From Puniceicoccales bacterium (GTDB taxonomy: Bacteria > Verrucomicrobiota > Verrucomicrobiia > Opitutales > LL51), in assembly GCA_031278845.1 (NCBI GenBank), contig JAITJQ010000063.1:1-8066 (forward strand): a DNA stretch of 8,066 bases, written 5' to 3'. The translations under genes and the position numbers were made by a program. This document shows, in pieces, positions 1-6,044 of this stretch. Under the pieces are notes generated by a model. That model searched no databases, had not been told where the DNA came from, and worked only from the letters and a program-made list of their open reading frames with translations. The stretch's first letter is position 1; every line of letters begins with the position of its first letter.

Positions 1-358
1 CTTTGTCACGGATGAGTTGATCCAGATATTCTGGAATTTTTTCGATGCGGTTAGGACCGACGATGAGGCGGGTAGGCGGTGATTTTTTGTATAAATTTTC
101 ACCGAGATTTTGTGCCATACAACCGACAATGCCGATCAACTTTTCTCGATTTTTACCGCGGGCAATCAAATTGGATTTCCCAATGGCTTTGGCTTCCGCC
201 TGTTCCCGTACACTGCAGGTGTTGAGGAGAATGATATCCGCACTATGTTCGTCGTTGACCATTTCATAACCGCAATTGCCTAGTATTGCTCCCAAACTCT
301 CCGATTCTCGCTCGTTCATTTGGCAACCGTATGTTTTAATGTATACCCGTTTTTCCAT
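1..358 (-). CDS. miaB: MiaB, tRNA-2-methylthio-N6-dimethylallyladenosine synthase (N-terminal part, cut by window)
   Basis: Reading leftward from an ATG at 356-358, about 119 residues are visible before the window ends. They form the N-terminal UPF0004 domain of MiaB. The protein starts MEKRVYIKTYGCQMNERES, the family's hallmark, followed by LLNTCSVRE and IVGCMAQ. Cys12, Cys48 and Cys80 are the three cysteines that hold the auxiliary iron-sulfur cluster. VGPNRIEKIPEYL matches the segment that ends the domain. The radical-SAM CxxxCxxC motif and the TRAM domain would lie beyond base 1. In the family, the enzyme adds a methylthio group to N6-isopentenyladenosine at position 37 of tRNAs reading UNN codons. 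RimO and MtaB are relatives, but YGCQMNERES and GCMAQ favour MiaB. The site before the start is weak (GTGGA). The gene lies downstream of lysS on the same strand, separated by the cloverleaf repeat. Confidence 0.93.
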   Translation of the reverse strand, partial: MEKRVYIKTYGCQMNERESESLGAILGNCGYEMVNDEHSADIILLNTCSVREQAEAKAIGKSNLIARGKNREKLIGIVGCMAQNLGENLYKKSPPTRLIVGPNRIEKIPEYLDQLIRDK

Positions 359-463
359 GCCGTCCACTACGATTAAAAAAATATTGGAGGCGTAAATTAC
401 AATTTATATCGGCAAATTTGAAAGTGGGTTGAAAAAAATTGAGCTGCTGAATGCTTCGGGTTG

Positions 464-539
464 TTTGTGCACCCGTAAGAGGCAAAGCCTCTTAAACCTT
501 CTTTAGAAGGTTTGCGGCAAAGCCGCACGGGTGCACAAA
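464..539. repeat. Perfect four-way cloverleaf of inverted repeats
   Basis: Four helices tile this segment with no unpaired base at the junction. The outer stem is TTTGTGCACCCGT (464-476) with ACGGGTGCACAAA (527-539), 13 bp. Inside, contiguously, are AAGAGGC-AAA-GCCTCTT (477-493, 7 bp), AAACCTTC-TTTA-GAAGGTTT (494-513, 8 bp) and GCGGC-AAA-GCCGC (514-526, 5 bp). All pairs are Watson-Crick. It sits between the lysS stop and the miaB start and could fold in lysS 3' RNA as a terminator or processing site. It does not carry tRNA consensus sequences. Two tips share GGC-AAA-GCC with the hairpin arrays near 5700-6000 and 7900-8066, so it probably belongs to the same family. Confidence 0.9.
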
Positions 540-556
540 AAGAAGGTGCACAAAAA
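530..556. repeat. Direct repeat GGTGCACAAAAA x2
   Basis: GGTGCACAAAAA occurs at 530-541 and again at 545-556, a 15-bp period. The first copy is part of the right outer arm of the cloverleaf. The second lies just outside it, so it looks like a partial tandem copy of the element's edge, or a short duplication made when the element arrived. Confidence 0.8.
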
Positions 557-606
557 AATCTAACACTCTCTGAGCAGTTTAAATTTCAAAAAAAGTCAAT
601 ACTAAA

Positions 607-2076
607 TTATTCCCGCTCTGGTTTTAGGGAAGGAAACAGGATAACGTCGCGGATACTTTCGGCACCGGTGAGGAGGACGACGAGGCGATCGATTCCAATC
701 CCCATACCGCCTGCGGGTGGCATACCGTATTCGAGGGCAAGGAGAAAATCATCATCGAGATTTTGGATATCTTCGCCGATTTGGGCTTTGAACATTTGGC
801 GTTGGATAAAGGGGTCATTTTGTTCCGAGTAAGCGGGGGCGATTTCTTGGCCATTGATGCAGAGTTCAAAGACATCGAGTGAGTTAGGATTATTTTGATT
901 AAGTTTCGCAAGTGGGCAAAGTTCTTTTGGCAATTGGAGAACGAAGGTAGGGTTGATTAAATTAGGTTCGACGAGTTTACTATACACTGCGTTCGAGACT
1001 TCGAAATCTTCGGCGTTGGGATCGGCTTCAATGGAATGTCGTTGGCAGAATTGCAATTTTTCTTCTTTAGATTTAGAGAACCAGGAAGGGTCATGGGTAG
1101 CCTCCTTGAGGAGATCGGAATAATTAGCTTTGCGCCATTCACCATCGAGTTCAATTTTAACGCCGTCGTAGCGGGTAATGGTTGTGGTACCGAGGATTGT
1201 GTTAGCGAGGTATAGGATCAGGCTTTGGACGAGTTCCATCATACCGAGGTGGTCAGTATAGGCCTGGTAGAGTTCGATCATAGTGAATTCGGGATTATGT
1301 TTACGGGAGAGGCCTTCGTTACGGAAAACGCGACCGATTTCGAAGACGCGATCAAAGCCGGCGACGAGCATACGTTTGAGATAAAGTTCGAGGGCGATAC
1401 GGAGGAAGAAGTCATGGTTGAGGGCATTCATATGGGTTACGAAAGGTTTAGCGGCAGCGCCACCAGCGATATGGTGGAGCATAGGAGTTTCGACTTCAAT
1501 ATATTCTCGATTCCAAAGAAATCGACGAATTTCCTTAATAATTTGGGTACGTTTAAGGGCACGATTTCGGGATTCGGGATTAATGATGAGGTCCAGGTAA
1601 CGTTGACGATAGATTTGGTCATCATTGGTGAGGCCGTGCCATTTTTCCGGGAGAGGTCGAAGGGATTTAGAGACGAGGGTAATGGATTGGGCGCGAACGG
1701 TGATTTCTTCGGTTTTAGTTTTAAAGAGGGGACCAGTAATGCCGACGATATCGCCGACATCGAACTTTTTAAAATCGGCGTAGGTTGATTGACCGACATC
1801 ATTTTGGGAGACGTAGACTTGGATTTTGCCATCGCGGTCGAGAAGTTTAATAAAAGTTGCCTTACCCATATCGCGGTAGACGACGATACGTCCGGCGACG
1901 GAGAATAGTTGATTAGAGTTATCTTTGTAAGCGTTAATTACTTGGGAGCTCGTATGGGTTTGTTGGCAATTTTGGCGAAAGGGATCGGGGCCTTTGGCGC
2001 GTATTTGGGCGAGTTTTGCCTTTCTAACGGCGAAGATATCGCTCGTATTAAAATCGTTATTGGGACTAATATCCAT
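607..2076 (-). CDS. lysS: Lysyl-tRNA synthetase, class II
   Basis: A 489-residue protein of usual LysS length, from ATG at 2074-2076 to TAA at 607-609. It charges tRNA-Lys with lysine using ATP in the cytoplasm. Domains in order: an N-terminal helix; an OB-fold anticodon-binding domain (about residues 57-135, SVAGRIVVYRDMGKATFIKL); and a class II catalytic core. Motif 1 lies around 186-215 (EYIEVETPMLH), motif 2 around 224-256 (FLRIALELYLKRM, then FEIGRVFRNEG), and HNPEFTMIELYQAY follows at 260-273. Motif 3 is at 451-482 (GMPPAGGMGIGIDRLVVLLT, then SIRDVILFP). All core motifs look intact. ELCPLAK replaces the more usual EISPLAK, a mild variant. No Shine-Dalgarno-like sequence precedes the start. 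It is on the same strand as miaB and divergent from the pseudopilin array. Confidence 0.97.
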   Translation of the reverse strand: MDISPNNDFNTSDIFAVRKAKLAQIRAKGPDPFRQNCQQTHTSSQVINAYKDNSNQLFSVAGRIVVYRDMGKATFIKLLDRDGKIQVYVSQNDVGQSTYADFKKFDVGDIVGITGPLFKTKTEEITVRAQSITLVSKSLRPLPEKWHGLTNDDQIYRQRYLDLIINPESRNRALKRTQIIKEIRRFLWNREYIEVETPMLHHIAGGAAAKPFVTHMNALNHDFFLRIALELYLKRMLVAGFDRVFEIGRVFRNEGLSRKHNPEFTMIELYQAYTDHLGMMELVQSLILYLANTILGTTTITRYDGVKIELDGEWRKANYSDLLKEATHDPSWFSKSKEEKLQFCQRHSIEADPNAEDFEVSNAVYSKLVEPNLINPTFVLQLPKELCPLAKLNQNNPNSLDVFELCINGQEIAPAYSEQNDPFIQRQMFKAQIGEDIQNLDDDFLLALEYGMPPAGGMGIGIDRLVVLLTGAESIRDVILFPSLKPERE

Positions 2077-2243
2077 TATGGTTTAAAAATTGATTAAAAC
2101 TTAAAGGGAGTCTTTTCGAAGTAAAGGGAAATTTATTATTTTTAGTGGGAGCTATTGGTATTTGAGATATGTCGAACCCGGGAATAAATGTCAAAGAAAG
2201 CAGTGGGAATTTAAAATAATTTCAGTGCATTTAAGGATTTTCG
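2077..2243. other. Spacer between divergent lysS and pseudopilin array
   Basis: This AT-rich stretch must hold the lysS promoter (minus strand). I see no convincing -35/-10 pair, gene, tRNA or hairpin. At its right end it runs into the first copy of the pseudopilin-array repeat. Confidence 0.4.
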
Positions 2244-2527
2244 ACATGCCACTTACTCCCACCCTCTACCTCTCAGCTTTGGAAGGAAATCGGCAGCTGT
2301 CAAGTTGTTTAGTGAAAATAATTACTTTTGTTTGTTCCGAGTAGTAAGCTTAAATTTTGGAAGAACAAATTTTGGAAGACGATTTTTCCAGAAACAACCT
2401 CCGGAAATAAATTAGAAAAAACAAAAATATTTTGTATTTTCCGTTTGGCAAGATTCGCCGAATCGCAACAATTGCTGCATGTTTATTTTACAAAACGACA
2501 AAACGACAAAACGTAAGAAGTGTAAAA
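2244..2527 (+). repeat. Pseudopilin array repeat, copy 1: C-terminal relic plus leader
   Basis: About 280 bases nearly identical to 3402-3671 ahead of the second pseudopilin gene. The first part reads in one frame as SQLWKEIGSCQVV then a TAG stop. That resembles the true C-terminus of the second pseudopilin, SWPWKKSDDYQAAP, so I infer a relic of a lost gene end. The rest is a leader with a tandem AAATTTTGGAAGA motif (2353-2381), a conserved AT-rich core, and 8-bp repeats at 2490-2513. Substitutions against copy 2 in the open upstream frame are mostly amino-acid-changing (about 9 against 5 silent), so the leader does not behave as coding sequence. Confidence 0.8.
2490..2513 (+). repeat. 8-bp tandem repeat ACAAAACG x3
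   Basis: Three perfect ACAAAACG units end 14 bases before the inferred start of the first pseudopilin. The second gene has two units of a variant, ACAAAGCG, at the same place. Each array is homogeneous within itself. Eight is not a multiple of three, so a change in unit number would shift any reading frame entering from upstream. Confidence 0.9.
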
Positions 2528-3307
2528 ATTAAAAATCAATCTTTTACTTTACTGGAAATCGTTTTCACGATCACAATTATTGGAATTTTACTAGCCATTT
2601 GTCTGCCCATAATGAGTGCGATTAAACTCAGCGCCCAGAAAGTAAAAGACGTTTCTAATCTGCAAACAGTTGCTGCCGCCTGGCGGGAATGTGTTATTAA
2701 TCGCGGTTGGGTAATCGAAGGAGCTGATAATAGATATGTTACCAATTTTGCGCGACAGATGGCCGGTCAAGGTAAGTCAAATGCTTCGGATATGGTCCTT
2801 AATGATCCGCACGTTTATATTTCCTCGGGCGATAAATATGCTTCAAAAGTTCAGGGTGGAGAAGGGGTGGCAGTGACTACGGAAACTATTAGTTGTCTTA
2901 AAAATGATGTGGTTGATTATACGTTTTGTTACACACCTACTACAAATTGTATCGTTACGGATGAGTACCTTTTTAGCTATTGTTTGATGCTCAATTTGCC
3001 AGCTTATGTGTCTCAGGATACAACGCCGCTTGCATTTACGCGTGGTCTTAATAAAAACGGAAAATGGGATGAAAAAATAGGGCTTTACAGCAATAAAGGT
3101 GGCTATGTTGTTTATTGTGACGGCCATGTTACTTGGTTTGATAATGATAACCCTGCAAAGTTTTTACACTGGAACGGACAAGAATATACAACAGATATCC
3201 GACAAGCTGTGCCGAATTGCGTTCGGATTACCTGTACCAACGACATAAGTAAAATTAAAACAGACTATAGAATTGAAAATGCACCGGCGGTAGCTGAAAT
3301 TTTTTAA
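2528..3307 (+). CDS. Type IV pilin / type II secretion pseudopilin-like protein (copy A)
   Basis: A type III signal sequence, KNQS|FTLLEIVFTITIIGILL, shows that a prepilin peptidase would cut before Phe, leaving Glu at position 5 of the mature protein and a membrane-spanning helix. From ATT at 2528 the protein has 259 residues. GGYVVYCDGHVTWF (about 191-204) matches the DGHV motif common in PVC-group pseudopilins. The start is uncertain. The frame is open from 2411 with a TTG at 2432, but no ATG or GTG lies near the expected start. Comparison with copy B shows only silent changes over SFTLLE to CLP and protein-changing ones upstream, so I place the start at ATT (normally ATG AAA AAT). The C-terminus after VAEI ends early. 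Sequence homologous to copy B's tail continues past the stop, out of frame. Surface pilus or secretion role is inferred from the family; no assembly genes are visible. Confidence 0.75.
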   Translation: MKNQSFTLLEIVFTITIIGILLAICLPIMSAIKLSAQKVKDVSNLQTVAAAWRECVINRGWVIEGADNRYVTNFARQMAGQGKSNASDMVLNDPHVYISSGDKYASKVQGGEGVAVTTETISCLKNDVVDYTFCYTPTTNCIVTDEYLFSYCLMLNLPAYVSQDTTPLAFTRGLNKNGKWDEKIGLYSNKGGYVVYCDGHVTWFDNDNPAKFLHWNGQEYTTDIRQAVPNCVRITCTNDISKIKTDYRIENAPAVAEIF

Positions 3308-3390
3308 CGTGCCGCTTGCTCCCACCTTCTACCTCTCAGCCTTGGAAGAAAAGCGGTGGCTGTCAAGATGCTTTGTGGAAATATTTTTTT
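3307..3390 (+). pseudogene. Relic of pseudopilin C-terminus behind copy A
   Basis: Just after copy A's stop, one frame reads SQPWKKSGGCQDA, matching SWPWKKSDDYQAAP at the end of copy B. Between the shared GAAATT and the shared CCTTGGAAGAAA, copy A has 38 bases and copy B 45, a net difference of 7. I infer that a frameshifting deletion near 3300-3320 cut off copy A's original tail. The segment also resembles 2244-2330 and 3402-3480, so three tail copies are present besides the intact one. Confidence 0.65.
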
Positions 3391-3401
3391 CGGGAGTCAA
3401 G

Positions 3402-3671
3402 ACGCACCGCTTGCTCCCACCCTCTACCTCTCAGCTTTGGAAGGAAATCAGCAGCTGTCAAGTTGTTTAGTGAAAATAATTACTTTTGTTTGTTCCAAGT
3501 AGTAAGTCTAAATTTTGGAAGAACAAATTTTGGGAGACGATTTTTCCGGAAACGATTTCCGGGAGGAATAAATTAGAAAAAACAAAAATATTTTGTATTT
3601 TCTGCCTGACAAGATTCGCCAAATCGCGACAATTGCAGCATATTTATTTTACAAAGCGACAAAGCGTAAAA
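3402..3671 (+). repeat. Pseudopilin array repeat, copy 2: C-terminal relic plus leader
   Basis: Second copy of the relic-plus-leader unit at 2244-2527, with scattered substitutions, a 3-base indel near 3562 and a 17-base length difference before the gene. It carries CCGGAAA-CGA-TTTCCGG (3546-3562), a perfect 7-bp hairpin with a 3-base loop that is degenerate in copy 1. Two ACAAAGCG units lie at 3651-3666. A frame from TTG at 3486 stays open through this leader into copy B. Confidence 0.8.
3651..3666 (+). repeat. 8-bp tandem repeat ACAAAGCG x2
   Basis: Two perfect units directly before the inferred start of copy B. They correspond to the three ACAAAACG units before copy A. The A-to-G change is in both units, pointing to slippage or homogenisation within each array. 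Confidence 0.85.
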
Positions 3672-4085
3672 ATTAAAAATAAATCCTTTACGCTACTGGA
3701 AATTGTTTTTACGATTACAATCATCGGAATTTTACTGGCCATTTGTCTACCCGTAATGGGTGCGATTAAACTCAGCGCCCGGAAAGTAAAAGACGTTTCT
3801 GATTTGCAAAAAATCGCCGCCACCTGGCGAGAATATACAATAAATCGCGGCAATACCATGAACATCATGCAAGGTTCCAGTTGGAGTTGGACGGATTATG
3901 GCACTTGGTTTGATGGCAATAAACCGGCAAAATTCCTCCATTGGAATGGTGAGGAATACACGACGGATATCCGAAAAGCAGTACCCAATGTGGCGGAAAT
4001 TGGTAACGGTGGCGTATCCGGTGCTGCAACTGGAATTATCTCCTGGCCTTGGAAGAAATCCGATGACTACCAAGCCGCTCCGTAA
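3672..4085 (+). CDS. Internally deleted pseudopilin-like protein (copy B)
   Basis: From ATT at 3672 it encodes 137 residues; a longer frame starts at TTG 3486, and a TTG at 3633 is another option. The N-terminus, KNKS|FTLLEIVFTITIIGILL, is the same prepilin signal and membrane helix as copy A. The next 40 residues and the segment WFDGNKPAKFLHWNGEEYTT also match copy A. Between the shared NRG and WFD, copy A has 142 residues but copy B only 18, so about 124 residues including the DGHV motif are missing without loss of frame. The tail, VAEIGNGG to ISWPWKKSDDYQAAP, is longer than copy A's and seems to be the original end. It may be a minor pseudopilin, or a decaying duplicate. No Shine-Dalgarno site is visible. 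Confidence 0.65.
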   Translation: MKNKSFTLLEIVFTITIIGILLAICLPVMGAIKLSARKVKDVSDLQKIAATWREYTINRGNTMNIMQGSSWSWTDYGTWFDGNKPAKFLHWNGEEYTTDIRKAVPNVAEIGNGGVSGAATGIISWPWKKSDDYQAAP

Positions 4086-4157
4086 AAAATAACTTTTCGA
4101 ATTAAATTGGCAACCTGGCTCTTAAACTAAATAGTTGTCGTAAAATTAAAAATTTAT

Positions 4158-4161
4158 AGGA
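4158..4161 (+). promoter_or_regulatory. Ribosome binding site of the GH77 gene
   Basis: AGGA lies 9 bases before the ATG at 4171. It is the clearest Shine-Dalgarno-like site in the window and supports this start over an out-of-frame ATG at 4181. Confidence 0.5.
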
Positions 4162-4170
4162 CTTATTCCC

Positions 4171-5679
4171 ATGGATTGGAATGAATCGCGCTATATCGGT
4201 AGTCGCTGCACACTATTTCAACGAGAAAGTGGCGTCCTATTGGATATTGCTTCCTTACCCAGTGAATACGGTATCGGTGAAATTGGCCCCCATGCAATCA
4301 AATTCCTCCGCCTCCTCAAAGATACTGGACAAAAATTGTGGCATGTCGTCTCCCTTCGATCATCTAACCCCGAATGCCTCTTTGCTAGCACTTCCTACGG
4401 CTGGAATACTGCCCTAATCTCATTCGACTGGCTGTATGATGACGGCCTCGTAACATCCAGTGAGCTCGGAGAGTTTAGGGGAAATTTAGAATGCTTCAGA
4501 TATGAATATAATTTCGTTCTTCATTTGCGCTTAGATTTTCTTAAACAAGTCGCGAGAAATTTTACAAAAAGGGCGTCCCCAGCATTACTTGCCGCTTTCC
4601 TGAGATTCCAAAAATATAACCATCTGTGGTTGAATAAATTTTCCCTCTTCCAAACGCTCGAAGAAGAATTTGGAAAACCATGGTACTGCTGGCCCGATCG
4701 CTTGCGTTCCTTCGATCAACGATCCGTCGAAATCGCAATGAAACAATTGCATGAAAAAATTCTGGAGAAAAATATTCTACAGTTTCTTTTTGCCCGTTAC
4801 TGGGAAAAAATCCGTAGCGAAGCAAATTACTCCGGCGTACGCGTTATCCTGTCAATGCCTGTATCCGTGGCCTATGGTAGTTATGAGGTTTGGGCGAATC
4901 AATCGCTATTTTTCGTCGATGGCCAGGGAGCTATGACAGCTATGATCGGCCTCCGCCCTAATCGCATTTTCCCCAATGGGAAATTGTTTTGGGGTCCTCA
5001 GTACCGTTGGCAACGCATCAAAGCAGGACAGTACAAATTTTGGGTAGATCGTTTCCGCCGAGAATTGCAAAATGTAGACATTGTTTGCTTGGAACATTTT
5101 CATACCCTATTCGAATGCTACGAAATTCCTGCAGATGATCACCAAACAGCCCTTGAAAACGGCCGCCTGGTTCCTACCGATGATCGCGCTTTACTCGATC
5201 GCATCCGCGAAGTCCTGCGAACACAAAACATTATTGCCAGCGATATGTTTGAAAGTAATTTGAAAATGGGACGTGCCATTCGTCAGTTGGATATGCCCAC
5301 CGCGGTAGCTATTCCCTTTTGTTTTTCACAGGAAAAAGCCGCGACACAGGTATTCCCCAAAAATTTTGCGGGATACCATATCGCCTATTCGAGTAACTAT
5401 TTCAGCGATTCTCTGCTGTACTGGTTAAAAAATTTTTCTGAACGACTTGCTTCCGATTCGCGTAGTGAATTGCAACGCTATTTCGGTACGGATCTGAATC
5501 GCGTCAATCGCAATGGTTTATTACATTTACGGGATAGTGGTGCCGGCGCAGTAATGACAACTTTGCCGGATCTTTTGGAATCAGAGGAGAAGTACGATGG
5601 GTCTTTCTTCTATGGTTTTGAGTGGAAGCAAATTACCAATGCGGTTAAAACGCGCCTGCTACAGCTGTCCCAACGATGA
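4171..5679 (+). CDS. GH77 4-alpha-glucanotransferase homologue, probably catalytically inactive
   Basis: A full-length 502-residue member of the MalQ (amylomaltase) family. The N-terminus GVLLDIASLPSEYGIGEIGP (21-40), GQKLW (53-57), WANQSLFFVD (241-250), LFWGPQYRW (272-280) and DLL near 467 follow the family order. MalQ moves alpha-1,4-glucan chains in maltodextrin and glycogen metabolism. The catalytic sites do not fit. The nucleophile motif RIDHFRG reads CLEHFHT (306-312), so Asp becomes Glu308 and the invariant Arg becomes Cys306. The acid/base motif AEDLG reads ASDMF (356-360), Glu to Ser357. The third-acid motif THDN reads YSSN (406-409), Asp to Ser408. GD-P-YVA reads SMPVSVA (228-234). 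The frame is intact over 1.5 kb, so it is not a simple pseudogene. A binding or regulatory role, or a changed activity, is possible. I give no gene symbol for this reason. Confidence 0.85.
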   Translation: MDWNESRYIGSRCTLFQRESGVLLDIASLPSEYGIGEIGPHAIKFLRLLKDTGQKLWHVVSLRSSNPECLFASTSYGWNTALISFDWLYDDGLVTSSELGEFRGNLECFRYEYNFVLHLRLDFLKQVARNFTKRASPALLAAFLRFQKYNHLWLNKFSLFQTLEEEFGKPWYCWPDRLRSFDQRSVEIAMKQLHEKILEKNILQFLFARYWEKIRSEANYSGVRVILSMPVSVAYGSYEVWANQSLFFVDGQGAMTAMIGLRPNRIFPNGKLFWGPQYRWQRIKAGQYKFWVDRFRRELQNVDIVCLEHFHTLFECYEIPADDHQTALENGRLVPTDDRALLDRIREVLRTQNIIASDMFESNLKMGRAIRQLDMPTAVAIPFCFSQEKAATQVFPKNFAGYHIAYSSNYFSDSLLYWLKNFSERLASDSRSELQRYFGTDLNRVNRNGLLHLRDSGAGAVMTTLPDLLESEEKYDGSFFYGFEWKQITNAVKTRLLQLSQR

Positions 5680-5698
5680 TTTATAGGGCTCCAGCTGC

Positions 5699-5719
5699 CC
5701 AGAGGGCTCCGCCCTCTGG
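5699..5719. repeat. Hairpin, 9-bp stem
   Basis: CCAGAGGGC-TCC-GCCCTCTGG: perfect stem with a 3-base loop, 20 bases after the GH77 stop. It has no T-run after it, so it is not a classic intrinsic terminator, although it could protect the 3' end. AGGGCTCC in its left arm also occurs at 5685-5692. Confidence 0.85.
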
Positions 5720-5789
5720 ACTCCCGAAGAAGTCGTAGACTCCTTGACCTCGACCTTGCGGTCAAGAATAAACTTTTTGACTTTTCTTA

Positions 5790-5826
5790 GCGGCCAAGCA
5801 TGCGAAAATTTCGCATGCTTGGCCGC
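5790..5826. repeat. 37-bp perfect palindrome
   Basis: Eighteen bases (5790-5807, GCGGCCAAGCATGCGAAA) are followed by one A and then the exact reverse complement (5809-5826). This is the longest palindrome with almost no spacer in the window. It lies between the first CTCGACCTTGCGG arm and its inverted partner. Confidence 0.9.
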
Positions 5827-5837
5827 AAGGTCGAGTT

Positions 5838-5864
5838 AGCCCCCGCGGCTTCGCCGCGGGGGCT
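5838..5864. repeat. Hairpin, 12-bp GC stem
   Basis: AGCCCCCGCGGC, loop TTC, then the exact complement. It has no counterpart in the inverted array at 7887-8066, where only a few bases lie at the matching place. That suggests gain or loss of a whole hairpin as a unit. Confidence 0.88.
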
Positions 5865-5874
5865 TCAAAAAGTG

Positions 5875-5899
5875 CAGCCCGGCGCGTTGCGCCGGGCTG
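5875..5899. repeat. Hairpin, 11-bp GC stem
   Basis: CAGCCCGGCGC, loop GTT, then GCGCCGGGCTG. The matching hairpin in array 2 (7999-8025) has the same stem but a 5-base loop. Confidence 0.88.
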
Positions 5900-5912
5900 G
5901 TTTCTCGACCTT

Positions 5913-5951
5913 GCGGTTTGTTCCAGTGGCAATGCCACTGGATCAAACCGC
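5913..5951. repeat. Long hairpin, 8 + 9 bp around one T-T mismatch
   Basis: GCGGTTTG pairs with CAAACCGC, then one T-T mismatch, then TCCAGTGGC pairs with GCCACTGGA around loop AAT. The matching hairpin in array 2 (7945-7987) is perfectly paired at this position. Confidence 0.88.
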
Positions 5952-5962
5952 GAATTTCGGGT

Positions 5963-5982
5963 CCAGGGGATGGATCCCCTGG
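5963..5982. repeat. Hairpin, 8-9 bp
   Basis: CCAGGGGAT-GG-ATCCCCTGG. Identical in inverted form at 7917-7936. Confidence 0.85.
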
Positions 5983-5990
5983 CGGGGATT

Positions 5991-6013
5991 CCTAAGGGCG
6001 CGTAGCCCTTAGG
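5991..6013. repeat. Hairpin, 9-bp stem, edge of array 1
   Basis: CCTAAGGGC, loop GCGTA, GCCCTTAGG. Its counterpart at 7887-7909 is mutated and pairs poorly. It marks the comF-side edge of the element. A T-run at 6034-6040 follows about 20 bases later, so a terminator role is weak at best. Confidence 0.8.
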
Positions 6014-6044
6014 CAACGCCCATCTGGTAAGAATTTTTTTAATT

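Larger units (their letters stand above)
5685..6021. repeat. GC-rich hairpin array 1 (between GH77 gene and comF)
   Basis: This whole spacer is a chain of perfect or near-perfect hairpins, much richer in GC than its neighbours. The part from about 5810 to 6013 is repeated in inverted orientation at 7887-8066. CTCGACCTTGCGG occurs at 5749-5761 and 5904-5916, and its reverse complement at 5823-5835. The middle arm can therefore pair with either neighbour, giving two exclusive large structures. Open frames across the array are by-products of the palindromes. It begins a few bases after the GH77 stop and ends just before the comF promoter, so it may also insulate the two units. Confidence 0.9.

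Noticed and set aside
464..539. Cloverleaf as a tRNA or tmRNA
   Set aside because: The stem lengths, 3-4 base loops and absence of T-loop (TTCGA) and acceptor features rule out a tRNA.
1225..1788. 187-residue plus-strand open frame
   Set aside because: It lies wholly inside lysS on the opposite strand. Its repetitive acidic and phenylalanine-rich composition is what the complement of a constrained gene gives, and it has no recognisable motif.
2328..2516. 62-residue leader frame before copy A as a separate small gene
   Set aside because: Differences from the matching frame before copy B are mostly protein-changing, so there is no sign of selection on the peptide.
5762..6016. Open frames on both strands across hairpin array 1
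   Set aside because: They exist only because GC-rich palindromes lack stop codons. Their peptides simply repeat in the inverted array at 7765-7980.
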